Assembly (NCBI RefSeq): GCF_949987535.1
Contig: NC_080066.1
Span: forward strand, 128,630,335 to 128,694,334
DNA from: Balaenoptera acutorostrata
Lineage: Eukaryota > Chordata > Mammalia > Artiodactyla > Balaenopteridae
Length of the DNA stretch: 64,000 bases
Direction of reading: 5' to 3'
The translations under genes were made by a program, and so were the position numbers. The notes under the pieces were generated by a model. It was not told the origin of the DNA. It did no database searches and saw nothing but the letters and a program-made list of their open reading frames with translations. How positions within the stretch are numbered: position 1 is the first letter of the stretch; every line of letters begins with the position of its first letter. Of this stretch, positions 59,651 through 64,000 are shown piece after piece.

Positions 59651-59990
59651 AGGGCTTCCCTGGTGGTGCAGTGGTTGGGAGTCTGCCTGCCAATGCAGGG
59701 GACATGGGTTCGAGCCCTGGTCCGGGAGGATCCCACATGCCATGGAGCGACTAGGGCCGTGTGCCACAACTACTGAGCCCATGTGCCACAGCTACTGGGG
59801 CCCGCGCTCTAGAGCCCATGCTCTGCAACGGGAGAGGCCACCGCAATGAGAGGCCCGCGCACTGCAACGAGGAGTGGCCCCTGCTCACCGCAACTAGAGA
59901 AAGCCTGTGTGCAGCAACGAAGACCGAACACAGGCAAAAATAAATAAAATAAAATAAATTTATTAAAAAAATAAGTTAAAAAAAATAATA
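59651..59990 (+). mobile_element. CHR-type SINE, first of two in tandem
   Basis: It starts GGGCTTCCCTGGTGGTGCAG. The A box is at 59661-59679 and the B box GGTTCGAGCCC at 59707-59717. An A/T-rich tail with AAATAAAATAAAATAAA ends near 59990. It is about 340 bp, slightly longer than the others because of an internal partial duplication around 59758-59800 (GTGCCACAACTACTGAGCCC, then GTGCCACAGCTACTGGGG). Confidence 0.95.
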
Positions 59991-60001
59991 AAAAGATATA
60001 C

Positions 60002-60293
60002 GGGGGCTGCCCTGGTGGCGCAGTTGTTGCGAATCTACCTGCTAATGCAGGGGACACGGGTTCGAGCCCTGGTCTGGGAAGATCCCACATGCTGCGGAGA
60101 GACTAGGCCCGTGAGCCACAATTGCTGAGCCTGCGCGTCTGGAGCCTGTGCTCCGCAACAAGAGAGGCCGCGATAGTGAGAGTCCCGCACACGACGATGA
60201 AGAGTGGCCCCCACTTGCCACAACTAGAGAAAGCCCTCGCACAGAAACGAAGACCCAACACAGGATAAATAAATAAATAAATTAAATTAAAAA
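60002..60293 (+). mobile_element. CHR-type SINE, second of two in tandem
   Basis: It starts GGGGCTGCCCTGGTGGCGCA, has the B box GGTTCGAGCCC at 60059-60069 and an AAATAAATAAATAAATT tail. It is flanked by AAAAGATATA (59991-60000) and AAAAAGATATA (60356-60366), so it entered within the right target duplication of the first SINE. Confidence 0.95.
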
Positions 60294-60355
60294 CCCAGAC
60301 CCAGCCTGGCTTCCTACCTCCCTCCCTGCGCTGCCGCCAATAAAAAAAAAAAAGA
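60294..60355 (+). other. Extra sequence with its own A-tail after the second SINE (probable 3' transduction)
   Basis: Following the SINE tail is a C-rich, unrelated stretch of about 47 bp (60294-60340, starting CCCAGACCCAGCCTGGCTTC). A second A-run then comes before the target duplication. It was probably copied from DNA next to the source SINE. Confidence 0.75.
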
Positions 60356-60376
60356 AAAAAGATATATGCATTCCAG
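60356..60376 (+). repeat. Target-site duplication, right copy, shared by the stacked SINEs
   Basis: AAAAAGATATATGCATTCCA(G). The first half pairs with 59991-60000, the whole with 59632-59650. Confidence 0.85.
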
Positions 60377-60945
60377 TGTTCACTGCAGCATTATTTACAA
60401 TAGCCAAAATATAGAAGCAACCTAATTGTCTATCAATAGACAAATGAATAAAGAAGATGTGGTCTATATACAATGGAATATTGCTCAGCCATAAAAAAGC
60501 ATGAAATCTTGCCATTTTTGACAGCATGAATGGATCTAGAGGGTACTGTGCTAAGTGAAATAAGTCAGAGAAAGAAATGGCACATGATCTCACTCATACG
60601 TGGAATCTAAAAATCAGAGCAAACAAAACAAATTAAAACAGATTCATAGGTACAGAGAACAAATGGATAGTTGCCAGAAGGGAGGAGGTTGAGGGGGTGG
60701 CTGAAGTAAATGATGGGTATTAAGAGGTACAAACTTCCAGTTACATAATAAGCAAGTCACAGGAATGTGATATATAGCATAAGGAATATGGTCCACAATA
60801 TTGTAATGACTTCATATGGGGACAGTTGGCTACTGTACTTATGGTGGTAATCATTGCATAAGGTATGCAAATATCAAATCATATGTAGTACACCTGAAAC
60901 TAACATAATATTGTATGTCAACTATACAATTAAAAAAATAAAGGA

Positions 60946-62279
60946 AAGGTAGTGTTTTGTTTTATAATCTTTGCTCTGTCACTAATTAACAGGAAGATGT
61001 GGCACGGCACAGATTCATGAAATAGCAAGTTCTATATGTCTAAAATGAAGTGAGGCAGAGGCTGAGGGGAAGTGGATAAAACAGGAGAAAGTTCAAAGAT
61101 ACGATACTAGGCACCAGATAATGGCACCAAATCATGCTATACTTTATGAGAAATGTTTAGAAACTTGCAATTTATCCAAAACATCATAAGAAACAATGGA
61201 AATATTTTAAATTTGATGTTACCAGTAATGTAAAAGCTCACTGGCTGGACTGTTGAAGATAGTTTAGACTGTACAGTACTTGAAGATGAAATAGCATGCC
61301 ACAGCAGAAAGCCACGCAAGAAAGAGACTAAATCAATAATCGTTGAAAAAAGTGGGAAATGATGAAGATTTGAGGAATATTAAGAAATTTACACTACTGG
61401 ACTTGATGTTTAAATGTAGGAAGACAAGGCATGGGAGAGACGTGATCAAATTCACAGGTTTATTTCTGTGGGCTGAATGGTGTTGTGATTCACTGAAATG
61501 GAAAATACAAGAGGAGGAACAGAAACAGAACATTTTCCTTAATTACTTAACAAATTAGTAATCCCAGTCTGATGTCTTTACTTACATTTTGTTTTCTAAA
61601 ATAATGTTTTTATATGTGTTACGTTTGTCCAATAGAGCCAATCAATTTAGATGTGTAAGGGACTTGTGATGTTGTATTCATGCTTTACAGAAATCTCCAT
61701 GAATGAAAGAGAGAGCCTGTGAGGAGAACTGAGTGATTTAAACTAAATACACTAATTTCACAGCTGATGACTTGAATAATATAACCAGGCTCTGTATGAT
61801 AGCCTCTTGTTCAACATTTCAAGGAGGTCCTATAACTAAAATAAATTTTCTAGAGGCAAGTCGTCAGTCTTTCAGTTTTGCTTGACTCTAATCTGTGGAG
61901 GGAATCTGATAACCAGAAACACAGGATTGAAAATGGTACATGAAATAAAATGTCCAGAACGTATTGAAAAGTTAAAGAGTTGATGAGATTGGGTGTGTTT
62001 GTCTCCCTTCCTAAAGAACCACATTCTGATGGAGGCCTTTTAGTGTTTCTTCCAGGATACTTAGACTATCCCCCTTAATCCACACTTACACCCACCCTAT
62101 GCAAAAACAAAGGTGGTTGTTCTAACTCTGCTCGTGAAAAAAAAAAAATGTTCCATCTTACCTAATTTCTCTCTCACTGCCCCCCAATCCACATGTTCCA
62201 TGCATACCTGGAGATAAGGGGCCTCTAGTGTAGTAAATAGCTACAAAGGAAACGTGAGATTAATAGAGGGAGGGAATGC
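60946..62279. other. No gene recognised
   Basis: No coding or repeat feature that I can support. Confidence 0.4.
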
Positions 62280-62445
62280 AGCATGATGGAAAGAGTGTTC
62301 AGTTCTGGGTTCAGACCTAGACTCTGGATCTCTGTGGCTGTGTGATGCTTGCTGATCACGTATCAACTTTAGTTTTCTTATGTGTAAAATGGAAATCAAG
62401 TAACTCATAATAAATAGAATTAGTGGGTTGGTGAAGTTAAATACA
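62280..62445 (+). mobile_element. MIR SINE
   Basis: CATGATGGAAAGAGTGTTCA, GGGTTCAGACCTAGACTCTG, GTGTAAAATGGAAATCAAGT and GTGGGTTGGTGAAGTTAAAT follow the MIR order. Confidence 0.8.
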
Positions 62446-63194
62446 TGTCTTAAATTTAATGATATTGAAATGAAAATTAATATACTTGGAACATTTATGA
62501 AATGATTGGTCTAACACAAATGCTCTCTAGGTCAATGTTTTGAAACTTTATCAAAATGTTAATACCATTAAATGTTTTTGCTTAATTCATACCTTTTTAT
62601 GTAAAGCATAATTTTCTTAGTTTAGAATCTTACTTTAAATGCCACATTTGGATAATCATAGAGTTAGGAACTTAAAGGGAAATTGTTAAAGGAAGTATCA
62701 ATAAGATTATTTTGGGCCCAAATCATGCTAGATCTGAAATGTCCAACAGTTAAAATTATTTTTAACTTTAATTTTAAGAATAATTAACTAGGCTTAATAC
62801 ATAAGTGAGCTTGATGTGTACTGTGTTGAGAAGTACTGAATAAGTAGTAGAAAATTGCTTAAAAATTGGAGAGTTATTAATTCAAGTTTCTTTTAATAAT
62901 CTCTACTATATACCTTCTATAGAAAACTGCCTTAAATTTATGGATATTTATCTGCATGTGCTCATGTCTGTTTGGGGGGGGGGAAGGGATTCTTTTTTCC
63001 CTGAAAATATGAATGCATTTTCCATTTCCACTTGAAAAATTCTAAAATTTGAAAACATACTAGTAGTGTTTTATAAGTTTGAAGTGTTTCGTGCAGCTAT
63101 GATAAATTATGTTTTGCAAATTATTATTTTGATGCCATCATCTGTTTTTTAGTGTTGCTTTCCAATAAATAGATATTAAAGACAGAAAAAAATA
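62446..63194. other. No gene recognised
   Basis: AT-rich with a short G run at 62974-62983. Nothing supported. Confidence 0.4.
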
Positions 63195-63345
63195 ACATGA
63201 GAAAATAATTAGTTAAAAGTAATAAAATCACAAGAAAATCTGGATATAAATAAATCCCCAGGACCAGATGGAATTTCCCCACTGGTTTTGAAAGAACTCA
63301 AGAGTGAAACTGTGAAATTGTTAGCCAAAGTGCATTACCTGTTGT
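63195..63345 (+). mobile_element. CR1/L3-like LINE reverse-transcriptase fragment
   Basis: The translation reads [20 protein letters not shown], the conserved PGPDG block of non-LTR reverse transcriptases in the form usual for CR1/L3. It ends in stops soon after. L1 has [13 protein letters not shown] at this place, which fits less well. Confidence 0.6.
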
Positions 63346-64000
63346 AACAAAAGCTGCAGTGTCAGGGTACAAAAAGCCTGCCAGTGTGCCAGACATCTAG
63401 AAGACACTCTTCAAACACATGTTGAGCGTTGATTCTTTGGTGCCTAAGCTGGTGGGATACATAAAAAAGAGTGGATTATAGATCTTTTTTTATTTGGAAA
63501 CAGTAACTTGAATTTTATAAGAAAAAATAAACCTTACTAAGCTTTTTATTTTTAAATTAATTTATCGAGAATTTCAAAAAGTCTTGTTGACATTGCTCTT
63601 CTGCCAAAGATTATGAAATATTTCTATTTGGTAGGATTCTTTTTATCATGTGTACTCCTTAGAGACAGGAATTAAAAAGAGTCCCTACATCTAGATGTCA
63701 AAGTGTCAATGGCAATGCTTCACCATAAGCCACGTTTTTTTTGCCTTATCTGTATTTTTAAACGTTAATAGAAAAATAGAGTACAGATAGTAAAATCCTA
63801 GGTATAATAATTTAAAAATATTGGAGGTTAGATGACACATTTAAGGTCATAAAAGTCATTGTCAAATGGGTTTACTATACAAACACACATACACACACAC
63901 ACACACACTCACACAAAATGCAGAATAGCAGAACTAAAAGCTCGCACTAAAATAAGTAGTTTTCAGTCAAATAAAACTACAGCAGGTGGCAAACTTAATA
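63346..64000. other. No gene recognised; (CA)n near the end
   Basis: Contains an imperfect CA run at about 63882-63914. Otherwise nothing supported. Confidence 0.45.

Larger units (their letters stand above)
58487..60945 (+). mobile_element. 5'-truncated old L1 (L1MA-type), carrying two CHR SINEs
   Basis: Decayed ORF2 from the thumb region onwards: TGGCATTTTTCACAGAACAA (58577), GGTACTGGCACAAAAACAGA (58737), the Cys-rich region (about 59450-59510), and CAATGGAATATTGCTCAGCC (60471). A long 3' UTR ends in an A-rich stretch at about 60930-60945. The L1 is interrupted between 59650 and 60357 by SINEs. Confidence 0.92.

Noticed and set aside
59661..60069. Functional tRNA genes at the A and B boxes
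   Set aside because: The boxes belong to CHR SINEs, which continue into non-tRNA sequence and A-rich tails. No tRNA cloverleaf with an acceptor stem closes.
1..64000. CRISPR arrays, bacterial operons, phage genes or rRNA genes
   Set aside because: No regularly spaced identical short repeats with unique spacers and no prokaryotic-style gene packing. The sequence is mammalian throughout.

Overview
This window looks like mammalian genomic DNA made almost entirely of AT-rich non-coding sequence and transposable elements. I found no convincing host exon. The tRNA-derived SINEs (four copies) are of the CHR type, known from whales, hippos and ruminants. I saw no Bov-tA or BovB, which are common in ruminants. 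With a young L1 of the cetartiodactyl kind, this points to a cetacean (or less likely a hippo). That is inference from repeat content, not from a gene.

Layout. Positions 205-12767 are one old L1, split by a young, full-length, nearly intact L1 (2433-10210) with a perfect 15-bp target-site duplication. The young L1 has a GC-rich 5' UTR carrying three tandem ~365-bp units, an intact ORF1, and an ORF2 broken by a single 1-nt deletion between the reverse transcriptase and the Cys-rich C-terminus. From 12.8 to 32 kb lie L1 pieces, some rearranged, an L2 tail, a hAT-Charlie-like element, a probable ERV LTR, microsatellites, a MIR and long stretches with nothing I recognise. Positions 32084-37889 hold a second, older L1 that is full length at both ends but lacks 1,984 bp of 5' UTR relative to the first copy. 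Its junction falls exactly where a GC-AG intron would be spliced. At 39157-40256 is a Tigger (pogo-like) DNA transposon with good terminal repeats and the front part of a transposase. At 42-45 kb an old antisense L1/HAL1 5' half has been invaded by a second L1 and by a CHR SINE. The rest (45-64 kb) holds a very old L1, several MIRs, a CHR SINE, an L1 3' half carrying two stacked CHR SINEs, and a CR1/L3-like fragment.

How the parts work together. The window is a layered record of retrotransposition. L1 ORF1p and ORF2p normally mobilise L1 RNA in cis and SINE RNAs in trans, which accounts for the A-tails and target-site duplications here. The most interesting signal is the L1 promoter region: a tandem monomer array that also sits inside a candidate intron, plus an independent genomic copy that looks like the spliced RNA product after reverse transcription.
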